Shown here one piece after another: positions 8,362 to 17,330 of a DNA stretch of 64,000 bases (positions within the stretch are counted from its first letter, which is position 1; the number at the start of each line of letters is the position of its first letter). Origin of the DNA: QHXW01 sp035297145 (lineage in GTDB: Bacteria; Acidobacteriota; Terriglobia; Bryobacterales; Bryobacteraceae); assembly GCA_035297145.1 (NCBI GenBank), contig DATGZN010000026.1, positions 124,001-188,000 of the forward strand, read 5' to 3'. The notes below the pieces were generated by a model. It was given only the letters and a program-made list of their open reading frames with translations, was not told the origin of the DNA and did not search any database. Both the position numbers and the translations under genes were made by a program.

Positions 8362-9669
8362 ATGAGCGACAACGCACCCGCGCAGGACCGCGTCTTCGGA
8401 TTCGCCACGCGCGCGCTGCATGCGGGACAGCAGCCGGATGCGGCGACCGGCTCGCGAGCTGTGCCCATTTACCAGACCACGTCGTACGTTTTCGAAGACA
8501 GCGAGCACGCGGCGGCTCTCTTCAACTTGCAGCGCTTCGGCAACATCTACACGCGCATCATGAACCCGACTACCGCGGTATTCGAGGAGCGGATGGCGGC
8601 GCTCGAGCGCGGCGTGGGAGCGCTGGGCGTGGGGAGCGGGCAGGCGGCGCAGTTCATCGCGATCGCGAGCCTTTGCCAAGCGGGGGATGAAATCGTCTCG
8701 GCGAGCACGCTCTACGGCGGCACCTACACGCAGTTCGATATCAGCTTTCGCCGTCTGGGGATTCACACTACTTTCGTGGACCCCGACGATCCGGAGAATT
8801 TCCGCCGTGCCATCACGCCGCGAACCAAACTGCTATACGGAGAGACCATCGGAAATCCGCGCATCAATGTGCTGGACATTGCAGCAGTGGCGAAGATTGC
8901 GCATGAAGCGAATATCCCGCTGATGATCGACAACACGTTTGCCTCGCCTTACCTATGCCGGCCCATCGAGCACGGCGCGGATATCGTGGTGCACTCGGCG
9001 ACCAAGTTCATTGGTGGACATGGGACATCCATTGGCGGTGTGATCGTGGACAGCGGCAAGTTTCCCTGGGAGAACGGCGGATTTCCGCAACTGCTCGAGC
9101 CCAGCAAGGGTTACCACGGCATCCGCTTCCGCGAGACGTTCGGCGATATCGCGTACATTGTGAAAGCGCGGGTGGAGGGGCTGCGCGACTTTGGTCCTGC
9201 GCTAAGCCCGTTTAACTCGTTTCTGTTTTTGCAGGGCCTGGAGACGCTGAATCTGCGCATGGATCGCCATTCGAATAACGCCCTGGCTGTTGCGGAACAT
9301 TTCAGTGGGCATCCGCACGTGAGCTGGGTGAACTACCCGGGCCTGGCGTCCAGTCCGTATTACAAGCTGGCGCAGAAATACCTGCCTTCGGGAGCGGGCG
9401 CCATTCTTACGTTCGGCATTCGCGGAGGGTTGGAAGCCGGCCGGCGGTTCATCGATTCTCTGAAACTGTTCTCACACCTGGCGAATGTGGGAGACGCCAA
9501 AAGCCTTGTGATCCATCCCGCCTCGACGACGCACCAGCAGTTGACGGACGAAGAAAAGGTAGCGGCGGGCGTGACTAACGATCTGGTCCGGCTTTCCGTG
9601 GGGCTCGAGGAGATCGACGATATTCTGTGGGACCTGGATCAGGCGCTCGAAACGGCGCACCGCGCATGA
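8362..9669 (+). CDS. metY: O-acetylhomoserine aminocarboxypropyltransferase / sulfhydrylase
   Basis: 435 residues, the length of MetY-type enzymes and longer than MetB/MetC (about 390). It is a fold-type I PLP enzyme: IYQTTSYVFEDSEHAA near the N-terminus, a phosphate-binding GVGSGQAAQF, MIDNTFASPYLCRP with the cofactor aspartate, and the Schiff-base lysine K215 in SATKFIGG. It condenses O-acetylhomoserine with sulfide (or methanethiol) in methionine synthesis. An AGGAG ribosome-binding site lies just before ATG 8362. Its stop overlaps the start of the CoA-binding protein (ATGA at 9666), indicating an operon. Cystathionine gamma-synthase is a less likely alternative because of the length and the conserved insertion near residues 240-270. 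Confidence 0.93.
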   Translation: MSDNAPAQDRVFGFATRALHAGQQPDAATGSRAVPIYQTTSYVFEDSEHAAALFNLQRFGNIYTRIMNPTTAVFEERMAALERGVGALGVGSGQAAQFIAIASLCQAGDEIVSASTLYGGTYTQFDISFRRLGIHTTFVDPDDPENFRRAITPRTKLLYGETIGNPRINVLDIAAVAKIAHEANIPLMIDNTFASPYLCRPIEHGADIVVHSATKFIGGHGTSIGGVIVDSGKFPWENGGFPQLLEPSKGYHGIRFRETFGDIAYIVKARVEGLRDFGPALSPFNSFLFLQGLETLNLRMDRHSNNALAVAEHFSGHPHVSWVNYPGLASSPYYKLAQKYLPSGAGAILTFGIRGGLEAGRRFIDSLKLFSHLANVGDAKSLVIHPASTTHQQLTDEEKVAAGVTNDLVRLSVGLEEIDDILWDLDQALETAHRA

Positions 9670-10196
9670 ACCGAGGCCAGTGCAAGTTCGATCTTTCCGA
9701 AGGAGTAAGTGGCAACTCGCCGGTGAATCGCAGCCGGTTTGCAACCACGGCCGCGGACCGGCTCCGGATTCTCCAGACCTACAGGCGCATCGCCATGGTG
9801 GGTCTTTCGGCAAATCCGTTTCGTCCCAGTCATTACGCGGCCATTTACCTTCTGGCTGAGGGATATGACGTGATCCCCGTCAATCCGCGCGAAAAAGAGA
9901 TCCTGGGGCGCCCGTCGTATGCATCGCTCGGCGACGTTCCTGGACCGGTCGAGGTAGTCGACATTTTCCGCGAGCCGTCGGCCGTTCCGGCACTGGTGGA
10001 GGAAGCCATCGCCATCGGCGCGAAAGTGATTTGGATGCAGTTGGGCGTGATTCACGAAGCGGCCGCCGCCCGCGCCTGCTCGGCCGGCATGGAAGTGGTG
10101 ATGGACCGCTGCATGAAGATCGAACACGCGCGTTTCTTCGGCGGGCTGAACACGATGGGGCTAAACACAGGGGTTATCTCGGCGCGAAAGCGTTAG
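9666..10196 (+). CDS. CoA-binding domain protein (YccU-like)
   Basis: 176 residues from ATG 9666, which overlaps the metY stop; an earlier in-frame start at 9627 would run inside metY. A single Rossmann-type CoA-binding domain fills the protein: RRIAMVGLSANPFRPSH, YDVIPVNPREKEILG, VEVVDIFREP, AKVIWMQLGVIHE and VMDRCMKIEH. This is the pattern of stand-alone CoA-binding proteins related to the N-terminal domain of acyl-CoA synthetases. The conserved cysteine in DRCMKIEH matches the family. The biochemical role is not established; coupling to metY suggests sulfur or acyl metabolism, but that is inference. Confidence 0.85.
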   Translation: MNRGQCKFDLSEGVSGNSPVNRSRFATTAADRLRILQTYRRIAMVGLSANPFRPSHYAAIYLLAEGYDVIPVNPREKEILGRPSYASLGDVPGPVEVVDIFREPSAVPALVEEAIAIGAKVIWMQLGVIHEAAAARACSAGMEVVMDRCMKIEHARFFGGLNTMGLNTGVISARKR

Positions 10197-10220
10197 CAGG
10201 GAATTTCGGGCATTAGGCCG

Positions 10221-10239
10221 TATAATAGAAAGAAAGGAG
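10221..10239 (+). promoter_or_regulatory. -10 promoter element and ribosome-binding site before the YqhQ-like gene
   Basis: A perfect TATAAT lies at 10221-10226 and an AAAGGAG-type Shine-Dalgarno follows at about 10233-10239, four bases before GTG 10244. No good -35 box is visible at the right spacing. The SD decides in favour of the GTG at 10244 over the out-of-frame ATG at 10242. Confidence 0.5.
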
Positions 10240-10243
10240 TCAT

Positions 10244-11221
10244 GTGTCGCTTCGTAGGTTTCTGCGGTTCGCCGCCCATGTCCAAATGTTGCCGGTGCTC
10301 GAGAGCGGCGAGGAAACGCTCGTCGGCGGCCAGGCTGTCATTGAAGGAGTCATGATGCGTGCGCCGCACAGCTATTGTGTGGCCGTACGCAAGCCCTCGG
10401 GTGAGATTGTCACGAATGAAATGCCGGTGCCGCGGATGTCGGAGAAATACAAGATCTTCAAATATCCAGGGTTGCGCGGGCTGGGGGTGCTGGGACAGGC
10501 CATGTCGCTAGGCATCAAGGCGCTGCGCTTTTCAGCGACTACCACGCTAGATGACGGCCGAAGTGAAGAGAAGCCCAAGGAGATGTCCTCCGGGGCGATG
10601 ACGCTTCAGATCCTGTTTTCCTTGGCTTTTTTCATCTTTCTCTACAAGTTCGTTCCGCTGTACCTGGCGACCTGGCTGGGCAAAGCGTATCCGGTTGTCA
10701 ACGGGCGGCTGGCATTCAACGCCGTCGACGGCGTGATCCGGCTGGCAATCTTCCTGTGCTTCCTTTTCCTGATGTCGCGCTCGAAGGACATCCGCCGAGT
10801 ATTCGAATATCATGGCGCCGAGCACAAAGTCGTATTCAACTTCGAGTCCGGTAAACCAGTTACCGTGGAAAATGCGCAAGCGTTCACCACGTTTCATCCG
10901 CGCTGTGGCACCAGTTTCCTGCTGGTGGTGATGGTGATCTCGATGATCGTTTACACGCTGATCCCGTTCCAGGGTTTCGGCATGAAATTACTGTCGCGCG
11001 TCCTGCTGCTGCCGGTGATCACGGGCTTGAGCTATGAGCTGATCCGGTTCGCCGCCAAGCGCCGCGGGTCGTTCCTGGCGCTGCTGACCGCGCCGGGTCT
11101 CTGGCTGCAGCGCATTACCACGCAGCCGCCCTCCAACGAACAGGCCGAAGTGGCCATCTGCGCGCTCGATCACGCCATGGCGCTCGAATCCGCGCAGGGC
11201 GGCCAACTGGTCATTGCTTAA
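10244..11221 (+). CDS. DUF1385 family membrane protein (YqhQ-like)
   Basis: 325 residues from GTG 10244, set by the ribosome-binding site just upstream; internal ATG 10286 would remove 14 residues. Family hallmarks are VGGQAVIEGVMMRAPHSYCVAVR near the N-terminus and RVFEYHGAEHKVVFNFE followed by FHPRCGTSFL, with conserved histidine and cysteine residues that look like a metal site. Four to five membrane segments are visible (around 120-140, 165-185, 225-245, 250-265). Members sit beside prfA and prmC in many bacteria, as here. The function is unknown; a metal-dependent membrane enzyme has been suggested for the family. Confidence 0.88.
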   Translation: MSLRRFLRFAAHVQMLPVLESGEETLVGGQAVIEGVMMRAPHSYCVAVRKPSGEIVTNEMPVPRMSEKYKIFKYPGLRGLGVLGQAMSLGIKALRFSATTTLDDGRSEEKPKEMSSGAMTLQILFSLAFFIFLYKFVPLYLATWLGKAYPVVNGRLAFNAVDGVIRLAIFLCFLFLMSRSKDIRRVFEYHGAEHKVVFNFESGKPVTVENAQAFTTFHPRCGTSFLLVVMVISMIVYTLIPFQGFGMKLLSRVLLLPVITGLSYELIRFAAKRRGSFLALLTAPGLWLQRITTQPPSNEQAEVAICALDHAMALESAQGGQLVIA

Positions 11222-11227
11222 CCATCC

Positions 11228-12307
11228 ATGGAATTCATCGGCAGGCTCGAACAGATCGAAGTGCGTTTTGAGGAGCTGAACCGCCAGATGGCCGATCCCG
11301 CGGTCATCAGCGATGCGGAGCAGTACCGGAAAATCACCAAGGCCCACAGCGAGCTTTCGGAGATCGTGGCGAAATACCGCGATTGGAAGGAAGCCTCCAG
11401 CCAGCTTGCGCAGGCACGCGCCATGTTGTCGGATGCGGACGCCGAGATGCAGCAGATGGCGCAGGAAGAGATCGTGCGCCTCGAGCCCATGATCGCCGAG
11501 ATCGAGCAGGAATTGAAGTTTTTGCTGTTGCCCAAGGATCCCAACGACGAAAAGAACGTGGTGCTCGAAATACGCGCCGGCACGGGCGGCGACGAGGCTA
11601 CGCTGTTCGCGGCGGAGATTTTCCGCATGTACTCGCGCTACGCCGAGTCGCAGCGTTGGCGCGTGGAAATCACGTCGATGAGCGAGTCGGCCGTGGGCGG
11701 TCTGAAGGAAGTGATCGCGTTGGTGAGCGGCCAGCGTGTGTACAGCAAGCTGAAGTATGAGAGCGGCGTGCATCGCGTGCAGCGAGTACCGGTGACCGAG
11801 CAACAGGGGCGGGTCCACACCTCTGCGATCACAGTTGCAGTGCTGCCGGAAGCAGACGAGGTGGAAGTCGAGATCGAGGCGAAAGACATTCGCATCGATA
11901 CGTTCTGCTCTTCGGGGCCGGGCGGTCAGTCGGTCAACACTACTTATTCGGCAGTGCGCATCACGCACTTACCCACGGGACTGGTGGTTTCGTGCCAGGA
12001 CGAGAAGTCGCAGATTAAGAACAGAGCGAAGGCGATGCGCGTTCTGCGGTCGCGACTCTACGAAATCGAACTCGAAAAACAGCAGGAACAACTTGGCGCA
12101 GAGCGGCGCAGCATGGTCGGAACGGGCGATCGCAGTGAGAAGATCCGTACCTACAATTTCCCGCAGAATCGCGTGACGGATCACCGCATCGGGCTGACGC
12201 TGCACCAGCTCGACATCGTGATTGACGGCCGGTTAGACCCGATCATCGACGCGCTCACCGCGCACTATCAAACCGAAAAACTCAAGCATGAAGGCGTAAC
12301 GGCTTAG
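11228..12307 (+). CDS. prfA: peptide chain release factor 1
   Basis: 359 residues, standard for RF1. The peptidyl-tRNA hydrolysis motif GGQ is at 232-234 within SSGPGGQSVNTTYSAVR. The stop-codon recognition tripeptide is of the PxT type (RVPVTEQQGR), which marks RF1 (reads UAA/UAG), not RF2 (SPF). The N-terminal coiled-coil domain I spans about 1-110. It acts in the cytosol to terminate translation. It starts 6 bp after the YqhQ-like stop and is followed 9 bp later by prmC, whose product methylates the GGQ glutamine, so the pair forms a functional operon. Confidence 0.98.
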   Translation: MEFIGRLEQIEVRFEELNRQMADPAVISDAEQYRKITKAHSELSEIVAKYRDWKEASSQLAQARAMLSDADAEMQQMAQEEIVRLEPMIAEIEQELKFLLLPKDPNDEKNVVLEIRAGTGGDEATLFAAEIFRMYSRYAESQRWRVEITSMSESAVGGLKEVIALVSGQRVYSKLKYESGVHRVQRVPVTEQQGRVHTSAITVAVLPEADEVEVEIEAKDIRIDTFCSSGPGGQSVNTTYSAVRITHLPTGLVVSCQDEKSQIKNRAKAMRVLRSRLYEIELEKQQEQLGAERRSMVGTGDRSEKIRTYNFPQNRVTDHRIGLTLHQLDIVIDGRLDPIIDALTAHYQTEKLKHEGVTA

Positions 12308-12316
12308 AGGGGCGCG

Positions 12317-13141
12317 ATGACCCTCCAGCAAGCGCTGCTCCAGGGCACGAAGCTGCTGGAGGAGGGAAGCATCGCATCTCCACGGTTAACGGCTGAGGTG
12401 CTGCTTTGCCATGCGCTGCATTGCGAACGCTCGTTTCTCTACGCACACGGCGAGCGTGAACTACGTGAAGTCGAGTGGATCCATTACGGCCGCTATCTGC
12501 ATGAGCGCCTCAACGGCAAGCCGACACAATACATCACGGGACGCCAGGAATTCTACGGGCGCGAATTCCGTGTCACGCCGGATGTTTTGATTCCGAGACC
12601 GGAGACGGAACTGGTGGCCGAGACTGCTCTGAAACTGGGTGCGCGGCGGATGGTGGATGTCGGCTGCGGATCGGGCGCCATTGCCGTGACACTGCGTCTG
12701 GAGACGCAAGCGCAGGTGTACGGGACGGATATCTCGGCTGCGGCCCTGGCGGTAGCCGCGGAGAACGCGCGTAAGCTCGGCGCACCTGTCGGGTTCGTCC
12801 AGTGCGATTTGCTTGCGGGAATTGCGAACGAGTCAATGGACATGATCGTTTCGAATCCGCCGTACGTGCCGCTCGGCGACCGCGCCGGCTTGCAGCGCGA
12901 GGTGCGGGATCACGAGCCGGAAGCGGCACTGTTCGCTGGCCCGACCGGATTCGAGATTTATCAGAGGCTGGTCGACGACGCGCCGCGCGTGCTGCGCTCC
13001 GGCGGCTGGCTGGTGCTGGAGCTTGGCTACAATGGCAAAGACCGCGTGACGGCCATGCTGGAAAAGGGCTGGCGAGATGTGCAGGTGGCGCCGGATCTGG
13101 CGGGCATTCCGCGGGTGTTGGCGGCACGCTGGGAGCCGTGA
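12317..13141 (+). CDS. prmC: peptide chain release factor N5-glutamine methyltransferase
   Basis: 274 residues. The N-terminal helical domain (about 1-85) that binds release factor precedes a class I SAM methyltransferase domain. The SAM-binding loop is VDVGCGSGAIAVTL and the glutamine-binding catalytic motif NPPY is at 180-183 (VSNPPYVPLGDR). It methylates the glutamine of the GGQ motif in RF1 and RF2. Direct coupling to prfA supports the assignment. It ends 14 bp before the small antitoxin-like gene. Confidence 0.97.
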   Translation: MTLQQALLQGTKLLEEGSIASPRLTAEVLLCHALHCERSFLYAHGERELREVEWIHYGRYLHERLNGKPTQYITGRQEFYGREFRVTPDVLIPRPETELVAETALKLGARRMVDVGCGSGAIAVTLRLETQAQVYGTDISAAALAVAAENARKLGAPVGFVQCDLLAGIANESMDMIVSNPPYVPLGDRAGLQREVRDHEPEAALFAGPTGFEIYQRLVDDAPRVLRSGGWLVLELGYNGKDRVTAMLEKGWRDVQVAPDLAGIPRVLAARWEP

Positions 13142-13155
13142 GGGATAATGTTGGC

Positions 13156-13410
13156 ATGAAGCGGCGGCAGATTCTGTTGGACGATGAGAGCGATCGTATA
13201 TTGGACGGCATGGCTCAGGTCCACTCCGGCAATCGAAGTTTGGCTGTTCGGGAAGCTCTCAAGACACATAAGACCGTCGAGTCCATGCTGCGGGAAATGG
13301 AACGCGTCCATGGTGCCGAGTTGCGCCGCCAAAAGGCGCGGTCTGAAAGAAGCTTTCGCAACGGGACAGCTGTTCCCTGGGAGCAAGTAAAAAAACGTAG
13401 CCGGCTGTGA
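13156..13410 (+). CDS. probable antitoxin of a type II toxin-antitoxin pair
   Basis: 84 residues from ATG 13156; the frame is open further upstream but that part lies inside prmC. The N-terminus (MKRRQILLDDESDRILDGMA) and the segment HSGNRSLAVREALKTHKTVESML have the beta-strand followed by two helices expected for a ribbon-helix-helix DNA-binding antitoxin. The C-terminal half is basic and arginine rich. Its stop overlaps the GTG start of the RelE-like gene by 4 bp, the usual antitoxin-toxin order. It would neutralise the toxin and repress the pair's promoter. The family assignment rests on context plus the N-terminal pattern. Confidence 0.65.
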   Translation: MKRRQILLDDESDRILDGMAQVHSGNRSLAVREALKTHKTVESMLREMERVHGAELRRQKARSERSFRNGTAVPWEQVKKRSRL

Positions 13411-13652
13411 ATGTTCTTTTTGGGGAGGGTATTCCCGAGGTCTTCCAGGAGCTCCCTCGTCCGGTGCAGGTCAAGGCAGCCCGGATCATTGATCTCATTG
13501 CCGTATTTCCCGAGATGTATCCTGTACGCAGAATCGGGCTGATGCGCGGGTATCGCTACTTTAACGCCCTCGGATACTATTTCTATTACTCTATTTCTTC
13601 GCAAGAGATCCGCATTACGGCGATTCTGCCTGGCCGGATGGAGCAGGCTTAG
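13407..13652 (+). CDS. RelE/ParE-like toxin
   Basis: 81 residues starting at GTG 13407 within the antitoxin stop (GTGA). The pattern fits the compact RelE/ParE fold: an N-terminal strand, helices (VQVKAARIIDLIAVFPEMYP), then strands carrying RRIGLMRGYRYF, ALGYYFYYSIS and IRITAILPGRMEQ near the C-terminus. RelE relatives cleave mRNA on the ribosome and ParE relatives poison gyrase; the sequence does not decide between them. It lies between prmC and dinB, an accessory insertion in a housekeeping run. It ends 2 bp before dinB. Confidence 0.65.
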   Translation: MNVLFGEGIPEVFQELPRPVQVKAARIIDLIAVFPEMYPVRRIGLMRGYRYFNALGYYFYYSISSQEIRITAILPGRMEQA

Positions 13653-13654
13653 CC

Positions 13655-14881
13655 ATGAAAACCATCTTCCACGTCGACATGGACGCCTTCTTTGTTTCCG
13701 TAGAAGAGCTGTTCGACCCTTCGCTCAAAGGCAAGGCAGTCGTGGTCGGTGGGCGGCCCAACGAGCGTGGGGTGGTTTCGGCGGCGTCGTACGAAGCGCG
13801 GAAGTTCGGGGTGCACTCGGCATTACCTTTGCGCACGGCGTACAAGCTTTGCCCGCATGCGATCTTCGTTGACGGCCATCCGGAACGCTACCGCGATTAC
13901 TCGCATCGCGTTTTCGGCGTGCTGAATCAATTCTCGCCACAGGTGGAGATGGCATCGGTCGACGAAGCCTATTTGGATATGACCGGCACCGAGCGGCTGC
14001 ACGGGCCTCCCATGCGCGCGGCGCACGCATTGCATGAGACCATGCGCGCACAAACGAAGCTCAATTGCTCGATTGGCATTGGGACATCGCGCCTCGTGGC
14101 GAAGATCTCATCGGACCAGGCCAAGCCCAACGGCGTCCTGTTGGTGATGTCCGGCCAGGAAGCGCGGTTTCTCGCTCCGCTCGACGTGCGCAAGGTGCCG
14201 GGTGTGGGCAAGGTGACGGAGAAGAATCTGCACGCGTTGGGTATTCGAAAGATCGGCGACCTGGCAAAGCTGGACGAGGATTATCTCGAAAGCCGCTTTG
14301 GCAAGTGGGGGCTGGCGCTGGCGGGCAAAGCGCGCGGCCTCGATGCGGGCGGCTGGTTCGATAGCGAGGTCGGCGCCGATACCGATCCTAAATCCATCAG
14401 CCACGAGCACACTTACGGCGAAGATACCGCCGATTCCGAAGTGCTGGAAGCGACGCTCTCGCGCCTTTCCGAGATGGTGGGGCGCCGCTTGCGCGAAAAC
14501 GGGCTGCATGCACGCACGCTCCAGCTCAAACTGCGCTATCAGGACTTCTCGACCATCACGCGCGCGCATTCGCTCGATCGGCCGACGCAGGTGGATACGG
14601 AGATCTTCGAGGAAATTCGCGCTCTGTTTCGCAAGAATTGGAAAAAGGGCCGGAAAATTCGGCTGCTTGGCGTGCATGCGGCATCGTTTGAAGACGCCGG
14701 GCCGCAGCTCGACCTGTTGGGTGAGAGCAAACACGAGCGCTGGGAACAGGCCCTGGCCGCGGCAGACAGGCTGCGCGATAAGTACGGGGAATCGGCGGTC
14801 TCGCTCGCATCCGGCATGCGGGGCCGTTTTCGCGAGCGCACGCACGAAAATCCCGCCGGCCTTCCGGGAAAGCCGAAGTAG
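13655..14881 (+). CDS. dinB: DNA polymerase IV (Y-family translesion polymerase)
   Basis: 408 residues. Catalytic carboxylates are present: D8 in FHVDMDAFF and D103-E104 in ASVDEAYLDMTG. The palm/finger region includes KAVVVGGRPNERGVVSAASYEARKFGV (read in two parts), followed by a helix-hairpin-helix segment (DVRKVPGVGKVTEKNLHALG) and a little-finger domain. A clamp-binding motif QLDLL lies near residue 350, followed by a C-terminal extension. It performs error-prone bypass synthesis. ATG 13655 follows the toxin stop by 2 bp and priA starts 6 bp downstream, so it may be co-transcribed with both. Confidence 0.96.
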   Translation: MKTIFHVDMDAFFVSVEELFDPSLKGKAVVVGGRPNERGVVSAASYEARKFGVHSALPLRTAYKLCPHAIFVDGHPERYRDYSHRVFGVLNQFSPQVEMASVDEAYLDMTGTERLHGPPMRAAHALHETMRAQTKLNCSIGIGTSRLVAKISSDQAKPNGVLLVMSGQEARFLAPLDVRKVPGVGKVTEKNLHALGIRKIGDLAKLDEDYLESRFGKWGLALAGKARGLDAGGWFDSEVGADTDPKSISHEHTYGEDTADSEVLEATLSRLSEMVGRRLRENGLHARTLQLKLRYQDFSTITRAHSLDRPTQVDTEIFEEIRALFRKNWKKGRKIRLLGVHAASFEDAGPQLDLLGESKHERWEQALAAADRLRDKYGESAVSLASGMRGRFRERTHENPAGLPGKPK

Positions 14882-14887
14882 CCGAAA

Positions 14888-17314
14888 ATGCCTGAAGGCT
14901 CGTTCCGCTACTGCGAAATTAGTCTGCCGGTACCGCTCGACCGTCCATTCACTTATTCGTTGCCCGAGACTCTGCGCCATCGCGTGCGGCCGGGATGCCG
15001 GCTGATCGTGCCATTTGGCGTGCGCAAGCTGACGGGCGTGGCGTTGCGGTGCCACGATGAAACGCCCGCGGTCGAGACGCGCGACGCGCTTCGTTTGATC
15101 GACTCCGAACCGGTGCTCGATGAGGAGCTGCTGTCGCTCGCGCGATGGATCAGCGGGTATTATTGCGCGCCATTGGGAGAGGTGTTGCGCGCCATGCTGC
15201 CGCTGGCGAGCGAGGTCCGCTCCGGCAAGGTTTACTCGTTGACGCCCGCGGGCTTCGACGCCGCGCGGCAACTGCTGCTCGACGCCGGGCCGGAAGACCC
15301 CGTGGCCGCCGTGCTGCGCATCTTGGAGAAACGCCCGCTCTCGGCAGCTTATCTCACGAAAAAGCTGCCGCTGGCCGACAAGGCCATCCGGTCGCTGGAG
15401 CGGAAGGGCTTCATCGTGGCCGAGCAATACCATGCCGAGCGCGATCCATTGCGCGCCTCTTCGGAGCGCCTGCGAGTCGAACTCGAGCACGAGCCGGAAG
15501 ATCGCAAGCTGCCTAAGTCCGAGCGCGAGTTGATTGCTTTTCTGATGTTGCATCCCGGCTCGCACAACCTGAAGGACGTCGAGCAGCAGGTTCGCAACGC
15601 GAGCGTGGCGGCCCGGTCTTTGGCGCGCAAGCGAATTTTGAAACTAACTCGCGAGCCGGTATCGGCTCTCGGCGCCGGTCCAGTCCGCGCGCGCCACACG
15701 CTGAATAGCGCACAGCATGAAGCGTTCCTCTCGGTCCGTGCAGCCATTGAGGCACAACAGTTTCGCACGTTCCTGTTGCACGGCATCACAGGATCCGGAA
15801 AAACCGAGGTGTACCTCAGCGCCATCGAGGCTACGATCGCAGCCGGGCGCAGCGCGCTACTGCTGGTACCGGAGATTGCTCTCACCCCGGCGGTCGCAGG
15901 CCAGTTTTTCGCGTGGTTCGGCGATCGGGTAGCCATTCTGCACAGCGCGTTCACTGACACCGAACGAACCGAGCAGTGGCGGCGCATACGTTCTGGCGCC
16001 GCGGGAGTCGTGGTTGGAACGCGTTCCGGCGTGTTCGCACCGGTGCGTAACTTGGGGCTGATCGTAGTGGATGAAGAACACGACCAAAGCTACAAGCAGG
16101 AGGAAACTCCGCGTTACAACGGCCGCGATGTCGCCATCGTGCGCGCGCAGGCCGCCGGAGCATGCGTTGTGCTGGGCTCAGCCACCCCCAGCCTCGAGAG
16201 CCGCTACAACGCGCAGCGCGGCAAGTACACGCTGCTGGAACTCCCCGAGCGCATCGAACAGCGGCCCCTTCCCAAAGTCGAGCTGATCGACATGCGCGAG
16301 GAATTTCTGGAAACGCGCAAACAGGCAGCGTTTTCGCGGAAGCTCGTCGAAGCCATCGGCCAGCGCCTGGAGAACCGCGAGCAGACCATGCTGCTGCTGA
16401 ACCGGCGCGGTTTTTCGAGTTTCGTAGCCTGTCGCGCCTGCGGCGAGCGCATCCAGTGCCGCAACTGCGCGGTGACGTTGACCTATCATCGTCGCGATCG
16501 GCGTCTGCTCTGCCACTACTGCGGCTATGCCGAACGCGTGCCCTCTATATGCCCGAAATGCCAGAGCGAGCACATCTATTTTCTGGGCGTCGGATCCGAG
16601 AAAGTCGAAGACGATCTGCACACCCAGTTTCCGCGCGCGCGCATCGCGCGTCTCGACCGCGACACCGTCACAGGCAAGCGGCAGTACGAAGTGATTCTCC
16701 AGGGTTTTCGCGAAGGCAGTTACGACATTCTGGTGGGCACGCAGATGATTGCTAAGGGGCATGACATTCCCAATGTGACTCTGGTGGGCGTGGTGTCGGC
16801 TGACGTCGGCCTGGGCCTGCCGGATTTTCGTGCCGCGGAGCGCACTTTCCAACTGCTGACGCAAGTAGCGGGGCGCGCGGGCCGCGGCGATCTGCCGGGA
16901 ATCGTGCTCGTGCAGACCATCAATCCCGATCATTACGCCATTCGCATGGCCGCGGCGCAGGATTATCAAGCGTTCTATGAGAAGGAGCTCAACTTTCGGC
17001 GCATGATGCATTACCCGCCTTTCACCACCATGGCCAATCTGCTGGTGCGCAGTGAGAAGCAGGAAGAAGCGCTACGCTTGAGCGCGGAACTGGGGCGACT
17101 GCTTACACCCGCGCCAGAAAATATCAAAGTGCTGGGTCCGGCAGAGGCGCCCGTGCCCCGCTTGAAAAACGAGTTTCGCTACCAGTTGCTGATCAAATCC
17201 TCGAGTCGCAAAATTCTCAACGAGCACCTGCGTCGCGTCCGCGATTTCGCATTGCAAAACAAATGGCCGGCGACCGCGCTCGTGATCGACGTGGACCCGC
17301 TCACGCTGATGTAA
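14888..17314 (+). CDS. priA: primosomal replication protein N' (PriA helicase)
   Basis: 808 residues, within the normal PriA range. An N-terminal 3'-DNA-binding domain (about 1-110) and winged-helix region precede a superfamily 2 helicase core. Walker A is GITGSGKT (299-306) and Walker B is DEEH starting at D395. A zinc-binding insertion has paired cysteines in CRACGERIQCRNC and CHYCGYAERVPSICPKC. The helicase C-terminal motif VAGRAGRG follows. PriA restarts stalled replication forks by loading the replicative helicase. Its position after dinB gives a small DNA-repair pair at the end of the housekeeping run. Confidence 0.97.
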   Translation: MPEGSFRYCEISLPVPLDRPFTYSLPETLRHRVRPGCRLIVPFGVRKLTGVALRCHDETPAVETRDALRLIDSEPVLDEELLSLARWISGYYCAPLGEVLRAMLPLASEVRSGKVYSLTPAGFDAARQLLLDAGPEDPVAAVLRILEKRPLSAAYLTKKLPLADKAIRSLERKGFIVAEQYHAERDPLRASSERLRVELEHEPEDRKLPKSERELIAFLMLHPGSHNLKDVEQQVRNASVAARSLARKRILKLTREPVSALGAGPVRARHTLNSAQHEAFLSVRAAIEAQQFRTFLLHGITGSGKTEVYLSAIEATIAAGRSALLLVPEIALTPAVAGQFFAWFGDRVAILHSAFTDTERTEQWRRIRSGAAGVVVGTRSGVFAPVRNLGLIVVDEEHDQSYKQEETPRYNGRDVAIVRAQAAGACVVLGSATPSLESRYNAQRGKYTLLELPERIEQRPLPKVELIDMREEFLETRKQAAFSRKLVEAIGQRLENREQTMLLLNRRGFSSFVACRACGERIQCRNCAVTLTYHRRDRRLLCHYCGYAERVPSICPKCQSEHIYFLGVGSEKVEDDLHTQFPRARIARLDRDTVTGKRQYEVILQGFREGSYDILVGTQMIAKGHDIPNVTLVGVVSADVGLGLPDFRAAERTFQLLTQVAGRAGRGDLPGIVLVQTINPDHYAIRMAAAQDYQAFYEKELNFRRMMHYPPFTTMANLLVRSEKQEEALRLSAELGRLLTPAPENIKVLGPAEAPVPRLKNEFRYQLLIKSSSRKILNEHLRRVRDFALQNKWPATALVIDVDPLTLM

Positions 17315-17330
17315 ACACTCCAGAGGTTCT

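Noticed and set aside
14108..15565. A 485-codon minus-strand open frame across dinB and priA
   Set aside because: It is antisense to two well-supported genes and is rich in Arg, Gln and His, as expected for the mirror of GC-rich coding sequence.
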